DNA of 64,000 bases from Knoxdaviesia capensis (Eukaryota; Ascomycota; Sordariomycetes; Microascales; Gondwanamycetaceae): positions 558,001 through 622,000 of the forward strand of contig LNGK01000007.1 of NCBI GenBank assembly GCA_001510575.1. The letters are read 5' to 3'. The translations under genes were made by a program, and so were the position numbers. The notes below the pieces were generated by a model. It was not told the DNA's origin. It ran no database searches and saw only the letters and a program-made list of their open reading frames with translations. Within the stretch, counting starts at the first letter, position 1. Every line of letters begins with the position of its first letter. Shown piece by piece: positions 32,522 through 45,579 of the stretch.

Positions 32522-34906
32522 TATAAAACCTATATTCCGGTTTTTGTAGGAAGTCTTTTATAAGAGATAAAGGTTTAATTAGAAGTACCCGTGCCACGCA
32601 CCTACTAAAGTAGGTGCTCTATACTAAAATAAACTAATTACTAAAATAAATTACTTTTCTTATTTTTAACTATAAAACTTCTTCCTCTTCCTCCCTCTCT
32701 ATTCTATACTTTATTTTCTTACTTTTTATATTATTTAATTCCTTATTTAAATAACTTCCTAATAAGCTATTATATAAAAGGCTATCTAGTATAAGCTAGA
32801 TAACCTAGATAAATCTCTTCGTTCCGTTACTAAGCGCTTTAACCTCCTATACCTTACCTTTATACGCTATTATAATAAGTATATTATTAATAAGCTAGAG
32901 TAGAAGCGAGTAGCTTTAAATATAAAGCTTATTATTATTAAGGAGGCTACTATTTATAGATATATTAATTAGCTAAAGTAAGTTAATCTAGCTATCTATT
33001 AAAGCTTTATAGCTAAGGCTATAAATAATATACTCGCTACTCGCTTCCGTCTAGATAAGTTTTAGCTTATTAGAGAGAACTAGGTTACTCGCTTTATTAA
33101 GAGATATAGATATCTAGTTATATAGTAAGCTCTCTTAGATACTAACTAGTAAGTTAGCGAAAACCTTCTTTATATTAAAGAGTACTTCTATCGCTTATAA
33201 GATACTATTTAGATTTATAGAATCGCGTTATTAAATATATAGAATATAAATAAGACTAGTTTTTAGATTAGAGTTAGTAAAAGCTAGCTTATTATTACTA
33301 AGAGAAAGCGAGCTTAATATCTAGCTATATTAGCTAATAGAGAGTTAGTTACTACTATTAAGGCGATATTAATAAGTAACCGCTATATCCTAGTATTCCT
33401 AATCCTCTCTAGTAAGTAGTATATAACTCGCTAGTATAAGCTTTCCTCGTTAGATAAAGATATAGCTATATTAATATCTAAGTCTAGCTATATTAATAAT
33501 AAGCTTAGCTTTTAATAAATCTAGTATTTCTAGAAGTATACTAAGAAGTATATAACTAGGATAAAGCGGCTACTAATTCTTAATAGATATAGAAGTTACT
33601 ATACTTATTAATTTATCGAATATTATTATAACTATAATATTATTCTATTTAACTTACTTCCCTATCTTATATATCTTCTATAGCTACTTAATATAGTAGT
33701 CTTCTAACTATTAAAGTATTATTACGTAAAGGCTCTAGATATCTTAACCCGTAATAGTATCGTTAATATTAATAAGCTTAACTTCTTAAGACTTATTAAG
33801 GGAGTAAGGAAGGAGGCTATAAAGTTAATTACTATTATCTCGACCTTTAAGAAGATTAGTATCGTACTATTCTAGCTATCTATCGTCCTTAAAAAGATAT
33901 AAAAACGGCTTCTATAAGAATTACTTATATTAAGCCGTTATACTATAATATACCCCCTCTCTTCTTTACTATTTAATACGCTATAGATATATCGGTAGCT
34001 AGATAAAGCTATAACTTATATTAATAACCTACTATATAATAGTAATATCCTAAATAAGCTACTAAGCCTAATTAAACGGATTATTAAGGGCTCTTTAACT
34101 AATTTAGCTAAATTAGTTTAGATAAAATAAGATCTTAATAAGGTAAGGCGTTCTAAGTAAATACGTTACTTAGCTCGTTCTAGAGCTAATACTTAGCTAT
34201 AGTTAGGTAGTACGCTTATTATCGAAGACGTACGGGAGCTTATTATATAGCGGAAGGAGGATAAGGAGGTATAGGTAATATAGGTAGTTAAGGTAGCTAA
34301 GGAATAACTACGTAGACGTTTTAAGCGTATTATTGCCGAAGCGGTACTTAGAGCGCGGAAATAACGTACTATAAGTAAACTCGATCTACTACTTATCTAC
34401 GAGATAGGAAAGAAACTAAGATAATTAAAAAGATAGGTAATTATAGTTAAAAGAAAAGCTATAGTTAAAAATAAGAAAAGTAGTTTATTTTAGTAATTAG
34501 TTTATTTTAGTATAGAGTACCTACTTTAGTAGGTACGTGGCACGGGTATTAGTTATTAAGGTAGGTAGGTATATTATAAGGTTAGAGATCTTCCTTAGTC
34601 TCTTCTAAGTTCTATTAACTTATAGGAAATTTCTCTTTTACTTATAATTTTATTTTATTAACCCCTTTTTTATATTTTTTTTATATTAGAGTTAGTTTAG
34701 AGGGTGTACTTTATTCTTATAAAGTTTTCTTATAGGTATAGCTAACTAAGATCTAAGGTATCTTTTAATTATTATTATAATCCCTTTATAGAGCTTTAGG
34801 GGTTAACTTATCTCTTAAGTATCTAATTTTAGTTTATTCTTTATATTGCTTAGGGTCTCTACCCTTATTTTATACTTTTACTTATACTATTAGTTATAAT
34901 ATTATA
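32522..34906 (-). repeat. Gypsy LTR (copy A), split by a Fot1-like insertion
   Basis: The LTR is the two parts 32522-32587 and 34547-34906, about 426 bp when joined, matching the 428-bp LTR at 39499-39926 in reverse orientation and the LTR near 51280-51700 in the same orientation. It starts TATAAAACC and ends ATATTATA (a mutated TG...CA pair). It is the 3' LTR of the minus-strand Gypsy body that continues to 35298 and resumes at 39927. Confidence 0.8.
32588..34546 (+). mobile_element. Fot1/pogo-like DNA transposon, full length but RIP-dead (1959 bp)
   Basis: Terminal inverted repeats of about 84 bp start CCCGTGCCACG and contain a subterminal palindrome (CCTACTAAAGTAGG). The element is flanked by TA on both sides (32586-32587 and 34547-34548). 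The plus strand still reads like a Fot1/pogo transposase with stops: VTRFIKRYRY near the helix-turn-helix end and INKTSFQIRV where intact relatives have D-E-T-G-F-Q. The Asp to Asn, Glu to Lys and Gly to Ser changes are all G to A, as RIP produces, so the catalytic Asp is gone. A sister LTR at 51341-51342 shows the same site empty with a single TA. Confidence 0.85.
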
Positions 34907-35298
34907 ATTTACTTTTTTTTTAAGAAATAATATCTTATTACTATTTCTTAATAATCTTTTCTTTTCTATTTATATTTAATCCTTTATTTATTTCTTATTA
35001 CTATTTCCTAGAATATAGTAAGAGGCTTTTATATTACTTAAAGTAATAGTAATAGTTTAGATTTTTAGATTATTTATTTTCAAAATATTTATTTACTTCT
35101 TTTAATAGTTTAAGCTTTTATATTTATAATAGTTTGTATTTTAATAGTAGATTTTTTTCAAGTATATCTACCTTCCCCCCTTCGTTCTTTAAAAATAAGA
35201 TCTAGTATTTTCCTTTTACTTTTTCTATCTTATCTATTACTTTATTTATTCTTAATATCTCTTCTAAAATATCTTAAGTATTATTATTTCTATTATAG
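34907..35298 (-). mobile_element. 3' internal end of minus-strand Gypsy, cut by insertion
   Basis: This matches in reverse complement the 3' internal region of the plus-strand Gypsy (about 39150-39490). It stops at 35298, where that plus-strand element is inserted, and the same sequence continues at 39927 after the TATAG target duplication. It is therefore part of one minus-strand Gypsy body. Confidence 0.75.
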
Positions 35299-38200
35299 TA
35301 TAATACTAAACCTAGTAGTATAAGTAAAAGTACTAAGCCAGGGTAGAGACCCTAAGTTATATAAAGAATAAATTAGAACTTAAGATACCTAGCAGATAGG
35401 TTAAACCCTAAAGCTCTATAAAGGGATTATAATAATAACTAAGGAATATCTTAGATCCTAGTTAACTATACCTATAAGAAAACTCTATAAGAGCGGAAAA
35501 GATTTCTTTTAGAAACTATAATATAGCTTTTATAATTTTCTTTTTTCCTTCTTTTAAAATATATGAGATTTAATTAAGAAAACTTAAAGTTATTCCTTAA
35601 CCCTAACTATAACTTTAAGCACTTAATAAACTCTTTTACGTATTAACTTAAGCTACCTTAATATTTAACTTCTTTTAAGAAAAGTAATAGAGATTAATAT
35701 AATTAAAGTTGATTAAGATATAACTAAAAAGGAATAAAGAGAGTTAGAGAAGTTTATTATAGCTAAAGAAACTTTTATAAAAGCTATATAGTATTTTAGT
35801 AATATCTAATAAGAAAATACTATTTAGACTCTTATAATGATCTAGAAAAATATAGAAGCTAGATTTAAGATACTAGCTAAGGGAACTATAAGAGATTATA
35901 AAAACCCTTTAGATAAAGTTAAGAAGATTAAGACGAAATTATAAATCTAATATATTAATTAATAAAAAGACACTATTTAACGTAAACTTAGGGATTACTT
36001 AGATATCTTTAAAGAAAAACGCTTAAATTAAGTCTTATTAACTATAAATATCAATATTGTTATTTAGTAGAAAACCTTTTTTAAAGTTAATATTATAAAT
36101 AAATGAATTAAGTCTCTTATTAAATTTAATTAATAAGATTCTAAACTATAAAGGAGAAGATTTCCTAAAATATCTAGATTCTCTTATAGAAATTACTAAT
36201 AAGATAAAGAATCGTTAGCTTAATAAATACAATACGTAGAAAACTATTTATTAAAAGAACTGAAGATAAGCTATAGCTATTACTTGAAAGAACTAAGCCT
36301 AGCTATCTACTTTAAAAGATCTATAAGAAAATAAATTATAAATAAGAAGATTACCGCTTTGAAATAATAAAAATAATAACTTTATATTTAAAGGATATAT
36401 AGTTGTTAAAAAAGAATAAGAGTAGTTATTAAGAAAGCGTATACTAAATTAATAAGAAAAGCCTATGATAGCTTATATATATAATATAAATATTAAAATA
36501 AATATTAAAATAAAATCTATTACTAATATAAAAGAATTATCCTAACGAGATATATTATTGTTAAAAGACTTATAAGAAGACTTAAGATTCTTACTTCTAA
36601 AAATATATTATTGTAAGTATAAGTTATTATAAACTTAGAAGTAAATAAGTTATGATTAAAAAAAAAGCTAAAAGCTAGATATATAAGAACTAACTAATAA
36701 GGAAATAAGTAAAGAACTTTAGAATAATATCTATTATATAGGATTCATTTAAGAAAATAAAATAAAAGAAATAGAAGAAGACCTAAAACTAACGGAGTTC
36801 TAACTTATAGAATATCTAAAAGATTTTTATAATATCTTTAATAAAAATATATAAACGTATATCCTCTATTTAAAGACGCTAAATATCTTATTAACTTAAT
36901 AAAAGCAAAATAATTACTAAATAGTAGTATATATATAATTAATATAAAATAAGTATCTATACTTAGAGAGTACTTAGATAAAAACCTCTAGAATAATAGA
37001 ATGAGAGTATTAAAAAGCCTTATTAACGTACCTATAATATTTATTCTAAAGAAAGATAAGTTTATCTATATTTATACTCACTATAAAGGCTTAAACAATA
37101 TAATTATTAAAAATACTATTACGTTCTTATTAATTAAAGAAATTAATAAATAACTTAATAAATATATAATATTCTTTAAATTAGATTTAAGAGAAATATA
37201 TTACTAAATCTAGATTAAATTATGAGATAAGTAGAAAAAGCGCTTAACATAGAATATAGATATTTTAAATACCTAATTATACTTTTTAAACTTATTAAAG
37301 CTCTTAATTCTTTCTAGAATTATATAAACTCAACTCTAGCTAGCTAAATAGATATCTTCTATATTATACACTTAGATAATATCTTAATATCTTTAAAGAA
37401 TAAAAAAGATTATAAGAAGTATTTAAATCTAATTGTATAAAGGCTATAGGCTTTTAAATTATATATAAAAGTATCTAAATATAAGTTCTTTAAAGAAGCA
37501 AAATACTTCGGATCTATAATTAGAAAATATAAAATAAAAATCTTTCTAAATAGACTTAGAACTATCGTAGATTAGTTAATATTAAGAATAATAAATAAGG
37601 TATAATAATTAACGAGATAAGTAAATTATTATTAAAAACTTATATTAAGATACTTAGATAGAGTAGTATTAATAATAAACTTCTTAAAAAGGAAGGATAA
37701 AAAATAAAAGACCTTTAATAAAATAAGGAAAAGAATAGAAATTAATATTAAAAATATTTAAAGAGGTATTTGTATCCGCTCTAGTTCTTTAGAGTTAAGA
37801 TATAGAAATACCTATCAAGTTAAAAATAGATACCTTATAAAAAGTAATATTAAGTATATTATTATAAGAATAAGATAGGAAATAGTATCTAATTAGATAC
37901 TTCTTATAGAAGTTCTTAGAGACTTTTATAAATCAAGCTACTAGATAATAAGAAATATAAGTAATTATATTTAATATAGAATATTAAGTATACTTATTAT
38001 ATAGATTATTAAAACTATTTAAAGTATTAAGTAACTATATAGTATTAAAATATATTATAAAGTTACTTATAAAAGATCTTAGAGGTTATTTAATTAATTA
38101 TAATTAATAGATTTTTAAGAATTCTATTTTTTATTAAATATTAGTTAAAGCTTATAGAACTTAGTAAATATATTATTGAAGAAGTTAAATTATATAAAGT

Positions 38201-39926
38201 AAGAAATTCCTACACTAGCTACGTTAAATACCTTAGAAGATGTACTTAACTAAGACGGTCTAGTATCTTATTTAAGAAAGAAAGGGGGGAGTAAAACGGA
38301 AAAAATAAAAGAATATAAGAAATAAAAGAAAATTTAATAAAGAAAAGAAAAATTACGACGATAGAGATAGTTATTATATAGGCTATAACTTAATAGTTTT
38401 AATACTAATATTATAAAGAGGACCTTTAAGGCGAAGCCTCTTAAATAGAAAATAACTAAGAATCGGAATTATAATCTAAATAACTTATATCTAAGAAAAC
38501 TACTAAATAAATAAGAAATCTTTACTTAGCTAGTTAAGAAGTTTTATAAAAGAATTTTAAAACTATAGATATTAGATTGAAAGTATTAAATTATAAAGTA
38601 AAACTAATCAAAGAATACTATAAGGGAAAAATACTTAGAAGATATAGAAGGTATATTCTATTATAGATAAAATTATATATCTTAAATATATTACTTTTAG
38701 AAATAAAAATTTATAAAATAATATTATACTAACTTATACGTTAGGTATATAAGAGAAAAGAAGGATATTTATCAAGTTAATAGTAAGAAAATTCTATTAT
38801 AAGAATATCTTAAGAAACGTAACTAAGTATATATAAAGCTATATAAAGTATTAAAATATAAATAAACTTAGATATAAACTATATAATTAAATAATATAAC
38901 TTCCCTTAGTAAATAAATATACTTAAGAAAGAAATTCTAATAGATTTCATTATAGGTATACTAGATATAATTAATACTTTAATATAATAGAGATGTAACG
39001 TAATTATAGTTATAATAGATTATATAATAAGAATAATATATCTTATAGTAGTTATAAAAATACTTATTATAATAAAATACGTAGAAATTCTATATAAAGA
39101 AATAGACGTAATTTATTTAATATATTTAAAAGAAATTAAAATATAAGGACTAATAGTAACTATAATAGAAATAATGAAAATAATAATATCTAAGATATAT
39201 TAAAAGAGATATTAAGAATAAATAAGGTAATATATAAGATATAAAAGAGAAAGGGAAAATACTAGATCCTATCCTTAAAGAAAGAAAGGGGGAAGGTAAA
39301 AGTTATTAGAAAAGCTTAGACTATTAACGAATACTCTAAAAGTAAATAATCTAAAATTCTAATTACTACATTAAGTACTATAAAAGCCTCTTACTACGTT
39401 TTAAGAGATAGAAATAGAAAAACTAAGGGATTAGATACTAGTTGAAAAGAAAAGTTACTAAGAGATAGTAATATCGTTTCTTAAAAGAAAAAGGAAATTA
39501 TAATACTATAGTTAATAATGTAAGTAAAAGTACTAAGTAAAGGTAGAGACCTAAACTAATATAAAGAATAAACTAGAACTTAAGATATTTAAGAGATAGG
39601 TTAAACCCTAAAAGTCTATAAAGAGATTATAATAATAACTAAGGAATATCTTGGATCTTAGTTAACTTTACCTATAGGAAAACTCTATAAGAATAGATAG
39701 AGTTAGCCCTCTAAACTAAGTCCGATATAAGGAGGGGATAAAGAAGGGGGCTAGGAAAATAGAATCATAAATAGAGGAGAAATTCCTATAAGTCGACAGA
39801 ACTCAGAAGAGATTAAGGAAGATCTCCGATCTTATATTATACTTCCCTTTATAATAAATACTTCTAGTTTAAACTATTTATCTCTTATAAAAGACTTCCT
39901 TTAAAAACCGTAATATAGGTTTTATA
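35299..39926 (+). mobile_element. Ty3/Gypsy retrotransposon on + strand (4.6 kb), RIP-dead, nested
   Basis: LTRs lie at 35299-35534 and 39499-39926 in direct orientation, both starting TATAATACTA and ending TTTATA. The element is bounded by a 5-bp target duplication TATAG (35294-35298 and 39927-39931). Reverse transcriptase is readable near 36960-37210: LREYLDKNL, INVPIIFILKKDKF, YKGLNNIIIKNT and FFKLDLREIYY, which line up with Gypsy sequences such as KKDGSLRLCVDYRGLNNITIKN and KLDLRDAYHQI, with many stops. The upstream LTR is shorter by about 190 bp, an internal deletion after the motif AAAACTCTATAAGAG. It sits inside the minus-strand Gypsy. Confidence 0.85.
39499..39926 (+). repeat. Gypsy 3' LTR (copy B), 428 bp
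   Basis: The most complete LTR of the family in the window. Its reverse complement aligns with LTR A (split) and with the LTR at about 51280-51700. It is followed directly by the 5-bp duplication TATAG. Confidence 0.8.
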
Positions 39927-42900
39927 TATAGCTACTATTAGTCCTTATATTCTAATACCTTTAGCTTATATCGAATATTTTATTTATAACTTTCTTATTA
40001 ATTAAGAAGTAGGCTTTAGTAATAAGCCTTATTCTTCTTATTTTATTTAAATATACTTTTATAATAACGTTTATTATACTTATAATAGGGGCGCTCCTTA
40101 GGGTTTTCCTTTCCTAACTAATTTTTCTAGAATAGCTTATTAGCGAATTAACCTTATATTTCGTAAATATATTTAATATATTTATATATATATTTTCAAT
40201 TCTTTTAGAGTTTCTCTATAGATTTTGAAGCTTTTAGTAAGACTTCTTCTTACTTCTTTCTTAAAGGGGCTTATTATCGTTACTAATTTAAGTCTACTTT
40301 TATTCTGATCTCAAAGGCTTTTAAGAAGTTAACAAGATATCTTTCTAAGTCTCTATTTACTAATCTAGGTTCTCTTCTTAAGTTTTAGGCTACTACTCTT
40401 TTAAGTAATATATATACTTATCTACCTAAGTATATATAAGTATCTTTTCTATTCGTCTTATTTCTTATATTTATATTAAGTAGTTTCTTTATACTATCTT
40501 AGTTTCTATTAAGTTTTCTTTAGATTTTCCTTTAATTTCTATATATTATATTTAATAAGTTATCCTTTTACTAAATTAAGTAGAAAAGGTTATTAGTTTA
40601 GTTTTTTCTATTAAAAATTTATTTTACTTCTAATTATATTTAAATTCCTTTAGTTTTAAGAAAGTTATTTAAGAGACTTCTCTATATTAAGGCTCTAATA
40701 GCGTAACTAAGAAAAGGTTATATATTTATATAGTCTTTTCTAATAATTATATTTTATATATAAAGCTACTTAGACTTTATATAATCTATATTAATATTCT
40801 AATTAAAGTTAGCTTCTATTTACTTTACTTAAATTAAAAAAGATTTATATTTAATCTTATTTTATCCCTTAATTAATAGGGTTTCAATATATACCGTATT
40901 ATATCCTCTTTTTTAATTTTATAATATATATTCTTATAAACTTTATATCTTTTATTAGATATTTATAAGTGTTTAAATTCTTTATTTTATTTTAATAACT
41001 ATCCTTTTGAACTCGACATATTCTATAAGTTATAGATAGTATCTATATAAGGTTCTAGATAATAAGACTTTTAGGGTCTAATTTATAGAATAGTTCCTAG
41101 TAAGTTCTACGTTTCTTAAGAATTTTAATTAAGAGTATAAGTCTTATTTATAATAAGCTCTTAAATAAGTTTCTAATTCCTTATTAGTTCTTTCTATAAT
41201 ACTATCTATTTATAAATAATATATAATATATAATTTCTATTTAAATCATTTTACTTTATAGAATTCATTTTATAATTTTAAAATAAAAAGTATATTTTAA
41301 TTTAGAATAATACTTTTTAATATACTATTCTTTACTTGTATTTGCCTTTATAGAATTTCTATATTTTTTACTATAATAAGTATCTTTATAGTTATAATAG
41401 AATATATTATTCTTATTTTATGATATACTATAATTTACTATAATTATAATTACGTTATATCTCTAGTATACTAAAATTTTAACTATATTTAATAAGCTTA
41501 TAATAAAGTCTATTAAGATTTCCTTTTAACGTATATCTAATAAGGGAAATAATATTATTTAACTATATAGTTTATACTTAGGTTTCTTTATATTTTAATA
41601 CTTTATATAACTATATATATACTTAATTACGTTTTTTAAAATACCTTTCTAATAAAACTTTCTTACTATTAACTTAATAGTCTTTTTTTCTCTCATATAC
41701 TTAACACGTAAGCTGTTATAATATTATTATATAATTTCTATTTATAAAAATAATATATCTAAGATATATAATATAGTCTCATCTTATAATAGAATATACC
41801 TTTTATACTTTCTAAATACTTTTCCATTAGAGTATACTTTTATTAATTTTACTTTATAGTTTAATACTCTATATCTAATATCTATAGTTCTTAAATTCTT
41901 TTATAAAACTTTTTTTAGTTAGTTAAATAAAGACTTTTTGTTTATTTAATAGTTTTCTTAGATATAAATTATCTAGATTATAGTTCCGTTACTTAATTAT
42001 TTTCCATTTAAGATACTTTACTTTAAAGGTCTTCTCTATAATATCGGTATTAGAACTCTATTAAGTTATAGTCTATATAATAACTATCTTTATAATAATA
42101 ATATTTCTTTTCTTAATTAAGTTTTCTTTTATATTTTATATTCTTTTATCTTTTACGTTTTACTCCCCCCTTTCTTTCTTAAATAAGACGTTAGATTATT
42201 TTAATTAAAGTTTTCTTTTAAGGTATTTAATAAATCTAGTATGGAGATTTCTTATATAATCTAGCTTTCTTAATATTACGTCTATTAAGCTCCGTAAGCC
42301 TAGTTAATACTTAATAATAAAATAAAATTCTTAAAAGATCTATTAACTATCTAGCTAAGTATCTTTTAAGATCTTTTATAAGTAACTTTATGGTATATCT
42401 TAGCGCTATATAGCTAATTAATCTTTTAAATAGTCTTAATAAGTTATATAGTAAATTTACTTAATATTTAAAATTAATTAAAATTTCTTATATTTCTTAT
42501 TATTTAATGGCTTATTTTATAGATATCTCTAGGAGCTTTTATAAGAAGTATCTAATTAGATATTATTTCCTATCTTATATATGTAATAGTATACTTAATA
42601 TTACTTTTTTTATAGGCCGTTTATTTCTAGCTTTATCTCTATCCGAACCTTATAAAATTAGAGCCGATAAGAAAACCTTTTTAAATTTTTTTAAATATTT
42701 TCAATATTAAGTTCTATTCTTAGCGTTACCTAATCTATAATAGCTCTAAATATATTTAGAGTAACTTTTATTTTATATTTTCTAATTATAAATCTTAGAT
42801 ATTCTATTTTACTTTAAAGAATTTATATTTGAAGGCTTTTACGTATAACTTAAAAGCTTATAGCTTTTTTACGATTAATTATAGGATACTTCTTATAATC

Positions 42901-43529
42901 TTCTTTATTCTCTAAGAATATTAAGATATTATCTAAGTATATAATATAAAAGATATCTATCTATATTAGCTAAAGCTTAATTAATAAAGTTCTAGAAAGT
43001 ACTAAGAGCTTTAATATAAAAGTATAAGTAAGTATTTGAAGTATCTATACCTAATATTAAATAAATACTATCTTCTACTTATCTCTTAGTTTAATTTACA
43101 TTTAGTAATATAGCTCTCTTAAATTCAACTTAGAGAATACTTTATATTAGTTAAGTTATTTATTAATATTTCGACTTTATAAGAGTATATAGTATTAATT
43201 TTAATAGTTATCTTACTTAAGCTTTCATAATTAAAATAAATATAGATTAACTTATTTTTCTTTAGAACTAATATTGAAGGCGCGTTAATAAGGCTTTTTA
43301 ATAATCTTATTCTATTATTTTAGAGGTTTTTATCTAAATACTATCTAAGTATAACTACTTATTTTATATTAATTATATATATTTAATGGATATTTTCTTT
43401 TTACTAAATTAATAAGATATTTAGCGTCTTTAAGGAAAGGATACTCTTATACTTTCTAAATTGAAGATATTATAGAAATTTTTTGAAAGTTTTAAGAGTT
43501 AGAATTCTATTAGTTTTATATTAGGATTT

Positions 43530-43862
43530 AGGATATATAGTTAGAATAGAAGTGTAACTTTACTACTAATACTATAAGAAAAGGTAGGAGTTAAAAAGGT
43601 AAGAGAGTTATTAATAACTAGGAAAAACTTAGCTAGAATAAATAGGGGAAAGCTTCTACTTTATCCCCCATAGGATCTAGGCTCCCCCTAACTAGGTTCC
43701 CGTATACCTCTTAGGCTCTCTATCTATTAATAGGCGTTTCTATAAGTATATATTATACCTATCTAGTCTCTCTAGGGCCTTTAGGCTTCCTATCGAAGCC
43801 TAGTCTAAAATATGCTTTTTAACTATATAAAACTAATATTTAAATAAATATTTAATATTTTA
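43530..43862. repeat. Short interspersed repeat, copy 1 (RIP-affected)
   Basis: An insertion of about 330 bp relative to the homologous Gypsy copy (empty site near 49640). It shares landmarks with 55595-55885: GGGGGA...ATCCCCC, repeated AGGCT(C/T)CC blocks, and the end CTTCCTATCGAAGCCT. In this copy many CAGG motifs of copy 2 read TAGG, so it was mutated along with its Gypsy host. No coding capacity is evident; it is a non-autonomous element of unknown class. Confidence 0.65.
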
Positions 43863-44647
43863 AGTTTTCTTCCTCTTCCTCTATTCTATCTACTTAAAAT
43901 AAATCTTATATAGTAGATATTATTCTAAATTTCCTTACTTATTTCCTTATTAATTAGTTCTTTTATATCTAGGCTTTGAGCTTTATCTCTAAATTATACC
44001 TTATTTATTTCTAAGTCTATGATAACTTAGACTTCTAATAATATATTTTTAAAATAAAAATCCTAAGTCTTCTTATAGGTGTTTTAATTATAATATATCT
44101 AGCTAGAACTTTTCGTTTTATATTAGTAATAAATCTTATTTTAATATATATTATTACATATATATTATTCTAAACTTTTCTTATCTAAAAGTTCCTAATT
44201 AAATACTCTCTCTATTATAAGTAAGTTATAATTTTATTACTAGCTCTTCGTTAATTAAGAATAAGTCAGCTACTATATCTATCTATTTATATTTTTCGTT
44301 AATTTTAATATTTTTTAACTATATATCTTTATTAATATACTATATACCTATATATTTATTAACGTTTTAAATCCTAAGTTTATCAAGATACTTTATTATC
44401 TTTTAATTAATAATAAGAAAGCCCTTTTTCCTCCTTAGCTCCTTCTATAGTATTAATATTCTAGACGCGGATAACTATTTAAATAAGTTTTAGATTTAGA
44501 TTTTTAATCTATTAATAACTATCCTTTTTTTAGTAACTATATATTTTCGAAATAAAAATAGAGTTATTATTTAATACTATAAACTAGTAGTTTTCTTATT
44601 TATAACTAGTCTTCTTAGAGATCTTATATAGTAAGTAGCTAAGTTTA

Positions 44648-45048
44648 CTCGTGCCACGCCCCACTTATCTGGTTCACTCTACGAGCGCACCATCTAAAGA
44701 TGGTGCTCATCAGCAATGTTGCCAAATCACCAATGTTGCCAGTACACCAATGCTACTAAACTACTATTACCACGACAGCGAAATCTCGCGTAACTTACGA
44801 GATAGATATTTGAGGGTTAGCTAAATAGAAGCGTATAGCCTCTTAGAGTCGACGTTTAGTAGATATAGTTAATAGGAATTTTATAGAATAAGATATAAAT
44901 TATTTTCGAATATAGTGATAGTTAAAGAGGGTTTTTTTAATAATTTTAGTGTATTAGCAACATTGGTGAGCTAGCAACATTGCTAATAAGCACCATCTTT
45001 AGATGGTGCGCTCGTAGAGTGAACCAGATAAGTGGGGCGTGGCACGAG
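44648..45048. mobile_element. 401-bp MITE with long terminal inverted repeats and TA duplication
   Basis: The first 60 bp (starting CTCGTGCCACG) are exactly repeated in reverse complement at the end (GCGTGGCACGAG), and similarity extends to about 93 bp. TA flanks both sides (44646-44647, 45049-45050). The outermost bases match the Fot1-like elements here (CCCGTGCCACG), and both families carry a subterminal palindrome around CTAAAG, so this is probably a non-autonomous relative. It keeps CpA and TpG in its ends, unlike surrounding DNA. The paralogous Gypsy gag near 50450 lacks it, showing the unoccupied site. No ORF. Confidence 0.85.
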
Positions 45049-45579
45049 TAGTTCTTTTAAGTAATAACTATAACTCGTTTTTAATTCTTTTAATAATTAT
45101 AATCTTCTATATATTCTATTTCCTAAGCTAGTAATTTTCTATCTTATTAGTAATTTCTATAAAGGAATTTAGATTTTCTAAGAAATCATCTCTTTTATAA
45201 TTTAGCGTCTTATTAACTAAGTCTAATATGAAACTTAATAGTATTTATAGTTTCTCTAAGTCGTTATTAAACTTTATAAGATCTATATAAAAAGTAATAC
45301 TAAAGTATCTTACTACCAAGTCTATTTATTAGTCTCTTTTTATCTATATACTTAAGTTTAAGTAGCTTAAGTCTATATTCTTTAAGTTTATTCTTAGATA
45401 GTAAGTATATTTCTGTAATATACGCCTATTAGCACCCCTATATTAATTTCTATATCTATAAGGTTAACTTCAGAATAGTTATCTTACTAAATAACTATAT
45501 TAGTCTTTATAATTAAGAGGTTCTAATCTAAGTTAACTTGATATTATAAGATTATCATTAAGAAGTTTATATTTATACT

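Larger units (their letters stand above)
39927..45450 (-). mobile_element. Ty3/Gypsy body on - strand, RIP-dead (host of nested insertions)
   Basis: Continuation of the minus-strand Gypsy interrupted at 35298. Read on the minus strand from high to low coordinates it shows gag-like sequence (45.45-44.0 kb), the reverse transcriptase block near 43380-43100 (the reverse of the LREYLDKNL...INAP...LKK region), integrase-like sequence near 41.5 kb and a 3' domain near 40.3 kb. It carries two further insertions: a short repeat at about 43530-43862 and a MITE at 44648-45048. Its own 5' LTR is missing; the body ends near 45.45 kb against another Gypsy copy. No frame is intact. Confidence 0.75.
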
